Assembly: GCF_014898815.1 (NCBI RefSeq)
Contig: NW_026515512.1
Coordinates: forward strand, 124,001 to 188,000
Direction of reading: 5' to 3'
DNA length: 64,000 bases
Source of the DNA: Panonychus citri
Lineage: Eukaryota; Arthropoda; Arachnida; Trombidiformes; Tetranychidae
Of the stretch, positions 11,893-25,059 are shown piece after piece. Positions within the stretch are counted from its first letter, which is position 1; each line of letters starts with the position of its first letter. The notes under the pieces were generated by a model, which worked only from the letters and a program-made list of their open reading frames with translations, did not search any database and was not told the DNA's origin. Both the position numbers and the translations under genes were made by a program.

Positions 11893-14584
11893 TTTAACAA
11901 TTTGAAAGAAATCAAAGAAATAAAAGTTGATACAATTAATAATTAACCTTTTTCAAATGATGTAAATGTCAATTGATTTCTCATATTAATGAGAAAACAA
12001 TTTAATAGATCAGAACTGAATCAACTTATTATTATTATTAGAGAAAAAAGTTTTTCCATTTGATTGAACTAAACTCGAAAAGTTCAATATTATCTCTTGT
12101 GTTTAATTAACGAGCTGAAAATTAATTGTTATTTCGGATTTACATGTAGTATATAATATACTTGATTAAGATTAAATTGTTATTGATTAGCTGTAAATCT
12201 TTGATTATACCAAGAGATTGAATTGATTGTGTGTTGTGACTTTGACTTTCATTATCGTTTTAATTGTTTACCTTTTCTTTTGATTATTATTAATTTTAAC
12301 CTTAATAATAATCTCAACTATAGTTAAGATATAATTATGATTAAGGGATGGGAACATTGTATTGTTAATATGATTTAGTTGATTCTTTGTAGCAATTTAA
12401 TCATCAGTCTTTTGTTTTTCATTTTTCTTTCTTCTTCTCCTTTTATAATATATAATATTTGTTACATGTTAGACTACATGATAATCTAATTCCATAATAT
12501 TAATAATAATTCATAAATTATATAACCAAGAAAAGCATTTAATTAACATACAATTTATTATAATAAATTGATTGATGAGCTTAAGACAAAGTATATTAAC
12601 AAGGTAAGATGCACTTATCCTTAATTGTTGTACCTGATTCACAATAATTTTACTCAGTAATTGCAATTATCTTTTCACATGGTGGAAATATTTTTTCATG
12701 TAAACTCTGTGAATCAGAATTGAGATTCTGACAAAATGAAAGTTCCAAAAGTAAATATTAGAACTTTATTTTTTTTATTCTTATTCTTATTTCTTGCTCA
12801 TTTTGAAAATCTTTCTCTCTCTATTATTGTCAACCAATCTAATTGCTCTTAATCCTTTTTAATCATTTAAAGCTCATTAAATATCTTGATCATCACCAAC
12901 ATCTTCATCTTCATCTTCATCTTCATCTTCATCTTAATCATTGTCTTGGGTTTTTTGTTGTTCTCGATAACAAAATACGAGAAAAAAAACTATGTAAGTG
13001 TCAAGCTGAAAGAACTAATTGATTAACAATTAAATAGTCAATTTTGTGCATTAAACTTTAATTAAACAAGTAATTAAGATAATTAGTCTCATTTTGACTT
13101 GTTTTTTTGTTCACCCTGACAATTTGGTAATTTTTATCATACTGATTGTTGCTAATCAGGCAAAAATATCAATGTTGCCTTGATATTATTATATAACAGT
13201 AAAGTTATCACAATTTACTTGATTCGACTAATTGAAATGATAACAATTAAGTCTACGAACAGTTTATAAATCGTCCTTTAATCGGGTAAACAACTTTTCA
13301 AACGAAATCTGGAAAAGGCTTAACTTTATCCTAATGTAATCTGGTCATTTTGTGTCCAGTTTTCTATTAATAGTAAAAAGTTTTATCAAATGCTGAGAAA
13401 AAGGAAGACAATAGAAGTCAAGATTATCTCTTTTCTTTTCATGATGAAAATGCCAATGAAAATATCATGAAACTTGAACCACAATGAAGCAGATAATTTT
13501 CCCCATCACCTGAGCTTTTGTTGATAAAAGCTTCTAGTGAATATAATTTTCTGAGTAAAGTTTTCTATCAGCAAATGAAGGGAAATCAGTATCAATTGGA
13601 AATAATCGAATGAAAAAAAAAATCTTACCATGCAAATAATTAGAAGGTAAATGATTGAGTAGATGATAAATTGATAGTTATGAACTTTCAACAATCTTAT
13701 CAAGAGTAAAAGTCTATGATAAATAACTGACCATTGCTACTTAATGTCCAGTAGAAAAAGAGAAGAAAATTTTTGACAAGATAATATATTATTAGAAAAG
13801 AAAAGACTAATGATAGGTAATGATGTTTTCTTCGTATACTTTTACTTTTCTTTTGTTTCTCAATGAAATCTTCATCATCATCTCTCTCTCTATCTTCATC
13901 CTTTCCCATCTTTGATGATTGAGATGAAGATGTTGATGATAGAGATAATAAAGATGATTCTACCTTGTGTACAGTCGCAGAAATATAAGTTTTGTACCGG
14001 TAATTTTGTTGATTCATTTGACCCAGAATCTTGATGACTGATGCTCATCTTCACACTTTTATCCTCATCATTATCTTCAACAACAACAACAGCAACATCA
14101 ATGTTTTCATCCGCTGGTAACTAGTGAAAACTATTTGATAAAATAAATGATACAATGATTTTCTAGTGATTTATAGTAATAATAATAGATATACTTTTCC
14201 TTATAATATATAAAAATCCAATGATAATCATGATAATATAACAACAACAGAAAATGAAACATTACTAATAAAACTCTATTATGTTGCCTCAGGGCATTTT
14301 TATGAGGATTTTTATGGAATGAGAGAGATGGGAGAATGCTGATGATTTTCGCTGTCATTTTCTACCTGAGGAGAGAGAGAAAAAAATCGCAACAAAAAAG
14401 CAAAATTTTCTCTTTTCTTCTTTGATGATACAAAACAGATTCTCAGGTAATGTTACCTTTTTTTATCCAGGTTGAAATTCATTGGGTGTTATTAGGTGTA
14501 TCTTAAATGACCCACTGCTCAAACTGATCTCACCTGATTCATGAGGTGAGCTTTTCCATTGAATTTAATTTCACTTATCATTAT

Positions 14585-14586
<2 letters not shown>

Positions 14587-14616
<30 letters not shown>
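14587..14616. repeat. (TC)n microsatellite
   Basis: Uninterrupted TC dinucleotides over 30 bases. Confidence 0.9.
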
Positions 14617-14620
<4 letters not shown>

Positions 14621-16763
14621 GTATCGAGTGGATAAAAAGTCAGGAAAAGAGCGGAGCTAGACCATGGTGGAGGTGGAAGATATTTATTGTAAGAGAGATT
14701 GAGAGAGGAAGAGGAGGAAATAGGTATAATCTTCAAGAGGATTTTCAATGAAATCTTAAGAGAAAATCTTTTTCTCCTTTTCTAATCAACCATAAAGAAG
14801 AAGATTAAGATCATGATGAAATTTTGTTATCCTTTCACTGGGATTATCTTAAGAAATAATCGTTGAGGTAAAAATATCTCAATTGAGATTTTATTCTTTA
14901 CATGGATTATCCTTAATACAAGTTGAACCATTTTTCCTTTTACAGTTTTACCTCAATTTTATACAGAATTTGACTGGACACTAATAAAGAAATAATTACT
15001 CTAATGATTATCGATATAATATATATAGAATTTATTTAGTATATTAATCATATATGAAAATACTTTCGTTAGTTTGTTATTATTATTATTTAAGAGAAAA
15101 GTTTCCTTGATATTATTAGATAACATTGGTAACTTAATTACTATATTAATTAGTGAAAAGTTTTTCTCCAATTTCATTTTATTTCCATGAGATTTTGTAT
15201 CAGCATTTTGACTTGTTAATTTACTGAACTTTTGTGAAACTTTCCACCATTGGGAATATCCTTGTCATCACCTCTTTTCATGAATTATGAATTATTTTTT
15301 TTATTCCTTCAGATTTGATTGTTGACTTTAGTTATCAACTCAACTCAAGTTTCGTTCAAATTTTGTTGGGATAACTTTTTTTTTACAGAACTCAACTCAT
15401 GATGAGATTAAAGGAATTCCCCCTGTTTATCATGGACTCTGTTGATTTTTGGAATTAGGATTATCAATCAAATCAACTAGTTTAGATTGTGAATAATATT
15501 ATTCTTGTTGAGTAGAAATCTCAACTTCTTCTTATACAAATAACCGCATGGATTTTCATCATCATCCTCATGATACAATATCATTAATCTTAATCCTGAT
15601 TAATCATTTCATCACCTTAGTACTTGTTGGCTTTCAAATCATTATCAGATAGATATAAGATGATATTTGAAAGCTTTGCTCTCAATTGTTAATACAATTG
15701 AAGTTTTTCAGGTTTATCATGAAATTTTCATGTTAAAAGTTGAAATCTAATCATTTATTTGAAATAAAATAGTCACTTGAAAAGTAAGAACAAGAAAATG
15801 GAATCGGATAAAATGAAATGCTCATGATTTTTTCATGATCATTTTAAGGCTTGACCTAAAGATTCATTGTTTCTGCTATCCGATAAATCAATTCAATGTC
15901 CATGGAGACAATTAGATTACATGAAGCTAATCAAGATTATTTATGAAAGATGGAAAAGTTTTTCACCAAACAAAACAAAATTCATTCAATTTTTTCATCA
16001 ACTTTATTTGTAATCACATTTTACTTCATTTCCTGAGCATCCATGATACTGATATTCACTTCCGGTAATTCATCCGAGTTCCTTTCTAGCTCATCAACTG
16101 CCACTAGGCTTTTGGAAAGAAAGACAAACTCTTTGATTTAGCTTTTAAAGGTCAAGTTTGAAAGTCCAGTTTAATCTTGACCAGGTTAATGATGAATTAT
16201 TGACCAATTGATTGTTAAATGGTTAACTGACTATTATGTATCGAGTTTGTGGAAAAAATCAATATTATTATTTCGTTCATCTGATCTACTAAATCATTCC
16301 CGTTGGGATATTTATCGGTGATCAACTGAAAATTCAATTGGAATAACAATTGGAATCCAGGCTAATTCATCTACCCAATGATGATGACCATTGATTCCAA
16401 ACAGTTGACCTCTTATTATCTTGTCTTAATCAAGCTCCCTTTAGAATATTATTATTTCCCTGTAAACTTATCATTCTCACCCAAAGTCAATAGAATCTTT
16501 CAATTTCCTGTGATTCGTTGGATTCATAATCATCATGCTCACTTCATCTAATCACAACAATTTCTTAGATTTATTAGACTTGTCAGTAGAGGACTAACAG
16601 GGAAAAAGATACAGTCTCATGGGAGACGAAATTTCCTACGAATTGTCTCACAATTTTTTCTCGCTTGTTTATCAATAAGTTCTAACAATGAATCAATCAC
16701 AATTCTATATCTAGACCTTATGAATATCGAGTATCAATAAGTTCTGTTAATATATGAGATTCG

Positions 16764-16766
<3 letters not shown>

Positions 16767-16804
<38 letters not shown>
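16767..16804. repeat. (TC)n microsatellite
   Basis: Uninterrupted TC dinucleotides over 38 bases. Confidence 0.9.
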
Positions 16805-16808
<4 letters not shown>

Positions 16809-17161
16809 TGATGATCGATAAGAAAATTTCTCCTGTTGATCGTAAAAAGTCATTGGTTTAATCAACTTTTTCTTTGCAAAGTCGACAAAATAAACTCCCA
16901 GAACATTTTCATGATACCATATAAAAGTTTCACTTTTTTCTCATGTAAATTTACCTTATTTATTTACATTTACATAGAGTAAAGTTATCATTTGATTCAG
17001 AATGAAAAAGATGATCTGATTGGAAGTATCTTTTTGACAAGAAACCCATCCAAACAAACTGAATATATTCACCTTGGGCTCAATATGAAAATTGGAAGGG
17101 AACGAAAATCTGTCAATATCATGAAGATGGCATGAACAGAATGAGGAAAATGAGATAAGTC

Positions 17162-17192
<31 letters not shown>

Positions 17193-19291
17193 GAAAGTGA
17201 AGAAAAAAATTCCATGATAATCGTTCATATATTCTAATAAATAGTTGAAAAATTGACACACAAGAACTTTTTAGTCACATGGAAATTATTTATCATGAGA
17301 AAATTGAATTTTCTTTCAAAATTATCTCATATTGAAATTCTATCTCTAAAGAAGGAGAAGATGATCTAGAAATTTTCCTCTCCCATGAAACCATGTAAAC
17401 TTCATCCTGATGATTAATGAGCATTTTTTGGTCTGAAATTTTATTATATCTTATTCTGAGATTGTTTCATACGATTCATGGAAAAATATTACCTTTACTT
17501 TTACTCTGAAAACTTTGATACAAATTCTGGTGAATTAGTTATAATATGGTGACACATGAAGCTAATTCCGGTTGTAAAATATTATCAACAATTGATGTAA
17601 ATATATTTTTACGTGATCATAAAGTTGATCATTTCTTTTTATTCAGTTATATTCAAACAGGAAAAGTATTAAATTCATGAAATGATTGTCAGTCTGTTGC
17701 TGAATTGATGATAATATAAATACCATAAGATAAACTCCATGAAAATCTTATTGTTCACCATGTTCACCATAACTGTAAATGGTTATTATTAATTACGTGA
17801 TGAACAGAAAAATCCAATTGGATGGACTTAAATCATTATTATCATTTAGATTTTATCCAACATGATGGTGAGAGAAAAAGTTGTAACTTTCCTGAGTAAA
17901 CATGAAAATTCAGAGATTATCTCCTGCTAATGATGAAAAACTCAAACAATGAAGATGAGAACAAGGAAGTGATCAGTAAATAAATGATGTCCAAGGTAAT
18001 TCAAAGGTAACACGAACAATATATATACGATTTATTGATAAACTTGGTTTACTTTTTCCATCTCACCGATAATCATTATCATCATCATCATCATTGTTTC
18101 GTGATTAACTTAGTTCCATCATGATTATGATTCTAATGATAGCAATTGAATTGTTATAATCTGATTGATCAAAGTGGAAACGAATTGGGGGGCAAAGGTC
18201 CTTCATCTTTTTTTTCAATCATTCACTGAATGAATAACATTTCTGATTCCAATGAAAATCAAACTGACCAAATACTAACTACTAATGAGATAATCATTAT
18301 GTATCATCTCTGATTGATAATCATACCCATACATAATTCTGGTCAACAATCAATGTCATCGAATCATTTTGATCATCGACTCCAAGGCAAAGGAATAGAA
18401 GAAGAAGAAGAAAAAAGTTCTAACCCCAAGTTCTAAGAGATGATTTATCCTTATTCCCTTTCATTACGATCAAATAATTTGTGTCGAGCTATACAATTAC
18501 CATCACATAATATGGATACAAAGACTATGATCACAATTAGTGTATTTGTAATTGCGTTTATACATTTATTTCCATGTAACTTGTAACCTACCAAATCATC
18601 AACAATTATAATTAAGTTATCATTGATTAACAATTACCAAAGGACATTAGAAACTTGTGCTCGATGATTGTTCAAATAATCAACAATTTATGTAACGAAA
18701 CGATAATAATTAAAACAACAAACACTTATACACACATTAAATTGTACGAATATAGCAAAAACTTATGAATAAATTAATAGTTGTACACTAAATACAAATG
18801 ATCTCTTGATTATAATTGTCACAATTAAGGTTTTACCCGTTAATCAATTTGCACATTAATCGACTCGTAATAAATTATTTCCTCTACTCGACTAAAGTAA
18901 AGAGCTTTAATATTATATTATATTGACGATAATGTCTAATAAAAAGTTGATGACACTTAGAAGTTACAATAATATAATTAAATAACAATATAAATTTGTT
19001 ACAATTTCTTTTGATTATCACAATTAGCAGAAAATTAATATTATCGTTATCCTCATCTTTCCCATTTTTCTCAAGATTTTTTTTGCTCTCCTTCTTATTA
19101 TATTATTTACTCTTCATTTATCCTCATCCTTTATCCGATCATCATAATCATAATCATCCTCATCCTAAGCATCCTCCTCATGAGGATAAATTTAATAATG
19201 TGAATGTATTTTGAATTGCATGACTTAAATTACTATTATATTCAAGGATGATTTTCATTATATTCATTAGTTATCAAGATTATATTTCTTT

Positions 19292-19292
<1 letters not shown>

Positions 19293-19345
<53 letters not shown>
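19293..19345. repeat. (CT)n microsatellite
   Basis: Uninterrupted CT dinucleotides over about 53 bases, among the longest such tracts in the window. Confidence 0.9.
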
Positions 19346-19348
<3 letters not shown>

Positions 19349-20401
19349 TGCTAATCTATCCAATTCTAGGCTGAAAGGAGAATAAGAATCATCATGGAAA
19401 AAGAAGAAGATTCATTTTTCCCTTTCCTTTCACCTCCCAGGCTCATCCTTTTTTCAGATCTTTCTCAATGAAAATAGTTGAATGATATATATTCAAGAAT
19501 TACGATAAATTGTAATGATAATAAAACAAATTACATGTAATTACTCAATTGAGCATGAATCCTGTTCATTTAAGATGACACTAAAGCATCATTATCATGT
19601 TTCATTTATCACGTTTGGCAGTTACATCTAATATTTGCATCATTACAATTCTTAACCCTTTACTTTTTTTTCATTCATCCTCATCTTCATCTTCATCTTC
19701 ATCTTCATCCTCATCCCTCTCATTATGTAAATTTTGTTTCTCCTCATAATCTTTTTCCTATTACAGTTAAATGGTTAATTATTTACTTACTTGAAACTGA
19801 ACAATTTAAAATTTTATGTATCATGTTAATATCATGACAATTGTTGTTGTTGTAATAAATTATTTATATAATAATAATAAACAAAAACATGAAAAACTAT
19901 TCATGTAAACTAATCATTTAACAATACAATCTAAATTGTGCAACCATTAAACCTTAACTAATTAGGGTAAAAATATTATTACGATAATAATTGTGATTGT
20001 GATAATAGAAACTAAAAATTTTAATACAAAATAAATTGTTATTAATGGTTCATTAAATCACCATTAAATCATTTGGTTTACTTTCAGAGTTAATAACTAA
20101 TTGTTGGATCTACTTTTTTGTATTCATTTCTATTGAGTATAATAATTGATTATCAACTTGTAATAATAGCAAATTAATGTCCAAACATTTTGGTTAATCG
20201 TTATAAATGAACTTTTCATGACAATTGATTAAAATTAATGACATTTTACTTCATCTGATTCTTCATTTTGTTTCTTAGTTTTCTAGTTTCTCAATCGAAA
20301 ATTGTTCATTCCAAAATAATGGTCAGTTCATTGTAACCATTTAAAAGTTCATTAAATTGTCCTAGATTCTGATTAAGTTCGTGTACAATTACCAGTCACT
20401 A

Positions 20402-21631
20402 ATGCGTTTCATTAAAATGCTATCGATACTTTTTCATGGATTATGTTTCTTTGGTTGTTTCTCTCAATTGTATTACATTACCAATTTGTATCTGAAATTT
20501 AAAATCAGAACTGAATCGGCCTTTAGCTCACCCGAAGAGATTGAACTTCCTGCAATCGATTTTGTTATTCCGCTGACAAATTTGATCAATTTCGATGCCT
20601 TCAAATTTAAATATCCCAAGTTGACCCTTGATATGTGTCAACAGCAACTTGGACCTAAAGCTAATGTTACATTGGTCAATTTGAGCCAAAAATGTAACTC
20701 AAGCACTTTTGCTGATTCGAGAATCATAAGTAACCTGATTGGACAATATTTAACCGTTGACGACATTGAGAAACTTTTCTTTAACCCAATTCAATCCATT
20801 AGATTCTTAAATGTTACAACAGTAAAAGAAAATCTTCTAATGAAATATTGTAATGTTAATCGATATTTTAATTCTCGAAGTATCTTTATCAGAATTTCAT
20901 GTTTAAACGGAACGAAACCGCTCTCGGTGAAGTATATTGAAATTCTGCTGAAAGTTAACGCTTTTTCTTCAATTGTTATAAGTCCAAAATTCGGGTCGTT
21001 TGGTATTCGATTTAGTGATCATAGTAAAGGAATAGAAAGTCGATATCTTCGATACAGTTTTATTAATTTCAAGCCTGGAATGACCACCATTGCGAAAATC
21101 GAATTCACTAAAACGATTACCCATTTGCTACCCTCACCATTTGAGTCACACTGTAAGAATTATGATCAAGAAGTCTTCATGGAGAAATGTTTCAACGATA
21201 AAATTATCAACCAAACGAATAACAAATTATATGGCTATTCGGTTCAACCCTTTGGCCGTTATCCTGGAAAATTTAAATTTGAGTATGAAACGTTACTAAG
21301 TAAACGCAATTATCTTGATTGTTTACACAGGTCACATTACAACGTGTGTAGGTCGATTGATTATCGACTTACTATCGAGGAAACAGTTGAAAATACAAAT
21401 TTTCAGTTCGTCTTTCTGCTTTTGGATCCATTAATACCTGACCTTATATTTAACGCTTATCCAGAGCAAACTTTCATTGAGTATATCATTTTTGTCGGAA
21501 GTATTTTGGGAACTTGGTTTGGAGTAACGGTCATAAATCAATTGATTGTTGCATTAAATGTTATTGATAAAACTATTAGTACCTGTATTAGAAACACTCA
21601 TTCACCAGAATTAAATTACTATGATTATTAA
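20402..21631 (+). CDS. DEG/ENaC-like (amiloride-sensitive) channel subunit, single exon, diverged
   Basis: 409 codons from ATG 20402; the frame is open 21 bases further to a GTG, but ATG is preferred. The layout is a short N-terminus, membrane segment 1 (about residues 6-28), an extracellular domain of about 320 residues with several N-X-S/T sequons (NVT, NSS, NGT, NQT) and scattered Cys, then a second hydrophobic segment with FVGSILGTWFGVTVINQL. That last piece matches the DEG/ENaC TM2 entry pattern (G-x-W-x-x-W-F-G-S-S). The selectivity-filter position reads G-V-T instead of the usual G-[AS]-S, and the acidic residue normally following is absent. It is shorter than typical subunits (over 500 residues). 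Family members form trimeric Na+ channels used in mechano- or chemosensation. The ligand cannot be predicted. AATAAA at 21679-21684 is a likely poly(A) signal. No introns. Confidence 0.72.
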   Translation: MRFIKMLSILFHGLCFFGCFSQLYYITNLYLKFKIRTESAFSSPEEIELPAIDFVIPLTNLINFDAFKFKYPKLTLDMCQQQLGPKANVTLVNLSQKCNSSTFADSRIISNLIGQYLTVDDIEKLFFNPIQSIRFLNVTTVKENLLMKYCNVNRYFNSRSIFIRISCLNGTKPLSVKYIEILLKVNAFSSIVISPKFGSFGIRFSDHSKGIESRYLRYSFINFKPGMTTIAKIEFTKTITHLLPSPFESHCKNYDQEVFMEKCFNDKIINQTNNKLYGYSVQPFGRYPGKFKFEYETLLSKRNYLDCLHRSHYNVCRSIDYRLTIEETVENTNFQFVFLLLDPLIPDLIFNAYPEQTFIEYIIFVGSILGTWFGVTVINQLIVALNVIDKTISTCIRNTHSPELNYYDY

Positions 21632-23145
21632 AGATGCTAATTATTAGATTCTAAAGTAATGAATGAATTGATACATTTAATAAACGATGGAATTTGCATT
21701 TTCTCAGTGAAAAATTATGTAAATTTAGGATATTTACTCGTTAATAGTTGATACAAATGAATTTTTTTTTGAGTTTTGGTCTCTTTTTGAAGACGAGGAA
21801 AGGGAAACTAATTATGCGGAGTGATTTTCTCATTCATGCATCGAGTTTGTTCAAAAGTACCTGATGATCTTGAAACTTTTTAACTGCCATTCTACAATTC
21901 AAAATATAGTTTGGTAACTGCCTGGATTTCGGTGAGTGAAGTTGTTGATGAGTTGTAAGCCTGAATATGTGAGAAATGATAAAAAATGGCCAAGTATTAT
22001 AGTATCACTGGAAAGGAGAGCATCAAATTAATAGAGGGAAAAGTCAGAGATAAAAAAGTTGAGTGAAATGAAAAGCTCATGAAAAGTGAATAGATGAGGA
22101 GCGAAAAAAAAGTTTTTTTTAGAAAAAAAAAGTTTTGAAAAGAAAACAGTTTCATTGAGTGAAATTCACTCCCACTCCGGGTTTTTCTATGAATGGTGGG
22201 TGATGTTGAAAGGTAATTTAAAGATGGGCTAAGGGTGAGTATGATTCTGCCAGAGAAAATGTCAAAATCAATTTTATCAAAATCCAAGATGAAGATACAG
22301 AAAGAGAAAGTTAAAGTTGAAGAAAAAAAAATAAAGGAAAACAAGGAGAGCTTGGGAATGGGAGTGAAAGTGGGAAGGTGAATAGCTAAAAGAAGTGAAA
22401 AAGAGATGAAGATGACAAAATGAAGTGTAGAAAAAAAAAGAAAGTGTAAAGAAAGGAGATGATATTTTCAACGAACACCATGTTATTATTGGCGAAATAG
22501 AAGCAAAAAACAACAACAAAAAAAACAACAACGAGGAAAAGAAACTGATGCAAAATATACTTTCACTGAGATTCAGGGTGAATCTAAAGATGATTATCAA
22601 TCCAAGATATTAAGGTGATGATGGATGATGAAAAAGTGACCTTAGCATTATCATTTCTACTAAACTTTCATTTTCTTTATAAATATTATTCACCTTGAGA
22701 ACATTACAAAAGCATAAATATATTAATATTTATAGAGATGATCCTTTTCCTGCTATTCGATAAAAGTTTAGTATATATTGAAACTTTTCTAAAATATGTC
22801 CAATTCTATTCGTAAATCGAGTTTGAATATTTGAGGTGTCGAAAGAAAATCAAAGTAAATAGCTGCATGATTTTGGATTTTTTTTCGCTTGAAAAATGAT
22901 GAATTGAAAAGTATCTCCATCAATTAGAACTCAAAAGAGCTGAAGAGAGATTTTCATATCCTTATGAGATGAATTTGGATTCAACGAATTTTTCATCTCC
23001 CAACTCTTGTGAGTATTTCACCTGAGAATTATACATTTCATGACCATGAACAATTCCATCATATATATTATACATTATCAACACCATGGAGAGGTTATGA
23101 TATTAATCAATTATAAGATGATGTGAATCTATTATCATTATTATT
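21632..23145. other. Intergenic between the DEG/ENaC-like and BEN-like genes
   Basis: Contains the poly(A) signal at 21679-21684 and a purine-rich plus strand (about 21990-22620). Its complement gives two long but low-complexity Phe/Ser/Leu frames (21997-22344 and 22277-22600), which are not credible proteins. No transposase or terminal repeat matching the downstream gene was identified by eye. Confidence 0.5.
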
Positions 23146-24739
23146 ATGATAAATGAACGAGAATGGGAATGTTTTTGTTTATTTCCATATGGAAATAAAC
23201 AACCTGTACTTGTTAAGATCTTGGAATCGCAGCTTGAAAGGTTCGGATTTACTTTACCATTCAGTGACTTCACGGATAAAAAAAGAAACTACTTCAAGCT
23301 AAAATTAAATGGAGAAGATCTAATTTGTCAAATTATTGCCACTGGAGGTAAGAAGTAAAATTCAATATCAAGATTCGAAAATAATTTCCTTTTTCTTTTT
23401 TCAGGTACATACATACAGGTTAAATTGTGTTTCCGAAAAAACATCAAAGATAATCCTGATTGGCTCTTCAGTAAAAAAGTTATTAAATTAGGTGATTTTG
23501 TGGTTAACCTTGAACATAGACCTTTAACGATTGAAGATGATGTACCAGATAAGCGAGTTCTTGGACCAAAATCATTAGAACAAATTTTCTCCGCAAATAT
23601 TATTGTTGATTCTATTATCAAAGAAAAAACTGGAACAAAAAAGCCAACAAGCAAGACAAACAATCAAGAGCCAATAAGTCATGAGCAATTGGATGAATCT
23701 AATCGTCAAAAAGATTTAGTAAAATCTTCTCACAAACACAACACGACCAGTCCAAATATCATTGCTTCTAAGATCATCGATACATCAGATACAAGATCTG
23801 TTGATATTCCTAATTCAGAAATTCAATTTAAGGAGTTTAACGAATGTGTTCGAGAATTAGAAAGAAGAAAAACTCTTCTCTCTGATTTTGATACAACCGG
23901 TTCGACTATATTGATGATAATCAAAGCGTTGAAAAGTATAAATATCTACCTGAAAGAAAATGAGAGGAAAGAGTCTGAAGCTGCTAATTTTGTTCCAGAG
24001 GAAGATGAAACTTACAGAATCAGTTCAATGGTAATATTTAATATTTTTTAACCTTAAATCTTTGAACATTGAAACAAAAAGTTATTTTTTTATAAATTTT
24101 CAGAATGCTATTTATGTCGAAGGTTTGATTCGATTTGATCTAGATCAATACGAATTTGCTTTAAAAAAGTCTACCGTTGGAGATCCTGGTTCTTTCGCTT
24201 ATCAGTTGGTTAGATTCTGCTTTCCGGATTCATATTTCAATGATGTTACTCTTGGTAAAAAAACAATGACTAAAAAAGATATTGAAAGGTTAATCGATTT
24301 AAAGAAAAAGAAACCGGAAATAAAATATCCATTGTCTTATATTTGGGGTTTCAAAGAGCCATATGCATCTCGATTAATAGGATCATTTGATTATAATCTT
24401 GGTCAGAGAAGAGTGCAAGGGTTCATTAGTAAGTAAATATATAGAGAATTGTAAAATCCATTAATTTTGATACTAAATTTAAATTTTCTCTCTATGAAAC
24501 TAGATCATATATTTAGAAAAACAGAAATCGAAAGATTCTCTGAGCAATTGCACTATAAAGTTCGTTCACGAATTGTCAAGGTACTTTGTGCGATGAATTC
24601 TGATCGAAAATCAAGAATACAAGATGATGAAAACGATCAATTATCAAGCCAAGATGATGATCAAAGGTCTCCAATCCAAGATGATAATGATGAAAACGAA
24701 GATGATGATTCAAATTACGGTTTTGACGAAAACATATAG
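23146..24739 (+). CDS. BEN-like/unknown-family nuclear protein, solitary paralogue of the transposon gene at 60590-63290
   Basis: Four exons: 23146-23347, 23405-24030, 24104-24428, 24504-24739. All are GT-AG and in phase, giving 462 residues. An N-terminal domain (about 1-125) is followed by a Lys/Ser linker, a helical block (ECVRELERRKTLLSDFD), then VEGLIRFDLDQYEFAL and LVRFCFPDSYFNDVTLG (CFPD near residue 314). An acidic Asp/Gln/Ser tail has DDDQRS-type repeats. The same blocks occur in the same order in the gene at 60590-63290 (LKELINITRDRIKKYKSLAV; IEGLL; LAKICFPDHWITGVTLKG). Both genes have a first intron in phase 1 after a ..G-G codon context. The CFPD domain resembles BEN domains in its L-x-x-x-hFp...hT-hG pattern, but that is inference. 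It is probably a domesticated or stranded copy of a transposon accessory gene. No neighbouring transposase was found. Confidence 0.75.
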
Positions 24740-25059
24740 TTATAATTTCTAAGATAAATACTCTAAAATATAAAAAATGACTTTTTTGAACTTGATTAAA
24801 ATAACTTTTCCATAATCGATTTTTTATACTTGATCTTCTTTGAATTTTTTTCTCGTGTTCTTTCAAATTTTGCAAGTAAATGAGTCCTTTTGACATCAAA
24901 TATTAAATTATTTCTGATTCAAAATTCGTTCAATTTTGAATCCAAAAAACATCAATTTTGACTCAAAACGATTCAAAAAAGCTTTGAATCACCATGGCGT
25001 CAAAATGACTCATATGACTCTTTTCATGAGTCCATTGGGCGTCAATTCTGTTGATTGGG
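24740..25059. mobile_element. TGACTC-rich block, possible right end of the element carrying the solitary BEN-like gene
   Basis: Downstream of the stop, TTGACTCAAAA, ATGACTCAT, ATGACTC, ATGAGTCCAT and several GATTCAAAA words cluster at 24930-25040, ending with TGTTGATTGGG at 25049-25059. The inverse complement CCCAATCAACA occurs at 56449-56459 next to another TGACTC cluster (56498-56580). This is consistent with terminal plus subterminal repeats of one transposon family. No target-site duplication and no matching left end near 23 kb were found, so it remains a hypothesis. Confidence 0.3.

Larger units (their letters stand above)
11893..20401. other. Long gene-poor, microsatellite-rich stretch
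   Basis: No gene could be supported over about 8.5 kb. It holds (ATCTTC)n at 12901-12934, (TC)n at 14587-14616, (TC)n at 16767-16804, (AG)n at 17169-17192, (CT)n at 19293-19345 and (TCATCT)n near 19681-19709. Words of the type ATGATAAT/ATTATCAT recur throughout. Minus-strand frames at 13700-14017 and 18451-18633 are noted but unconvincing. If exons 30919-31042 and 11659-11892 belong together, this is intronic. Confidence 0.5.

Noticed and set aside
13700..14017. 105-codon minus frame with a Ser/Asp/Glu-rich middle
   Set aside because: Composition follows ATC/TCATC repeats. No splice partner or recognisable motif.
21997..22600. Two long minus frames
   Set aside because: Phe/Ser/Leu low-complexity translations of a purine-rich plus strand.
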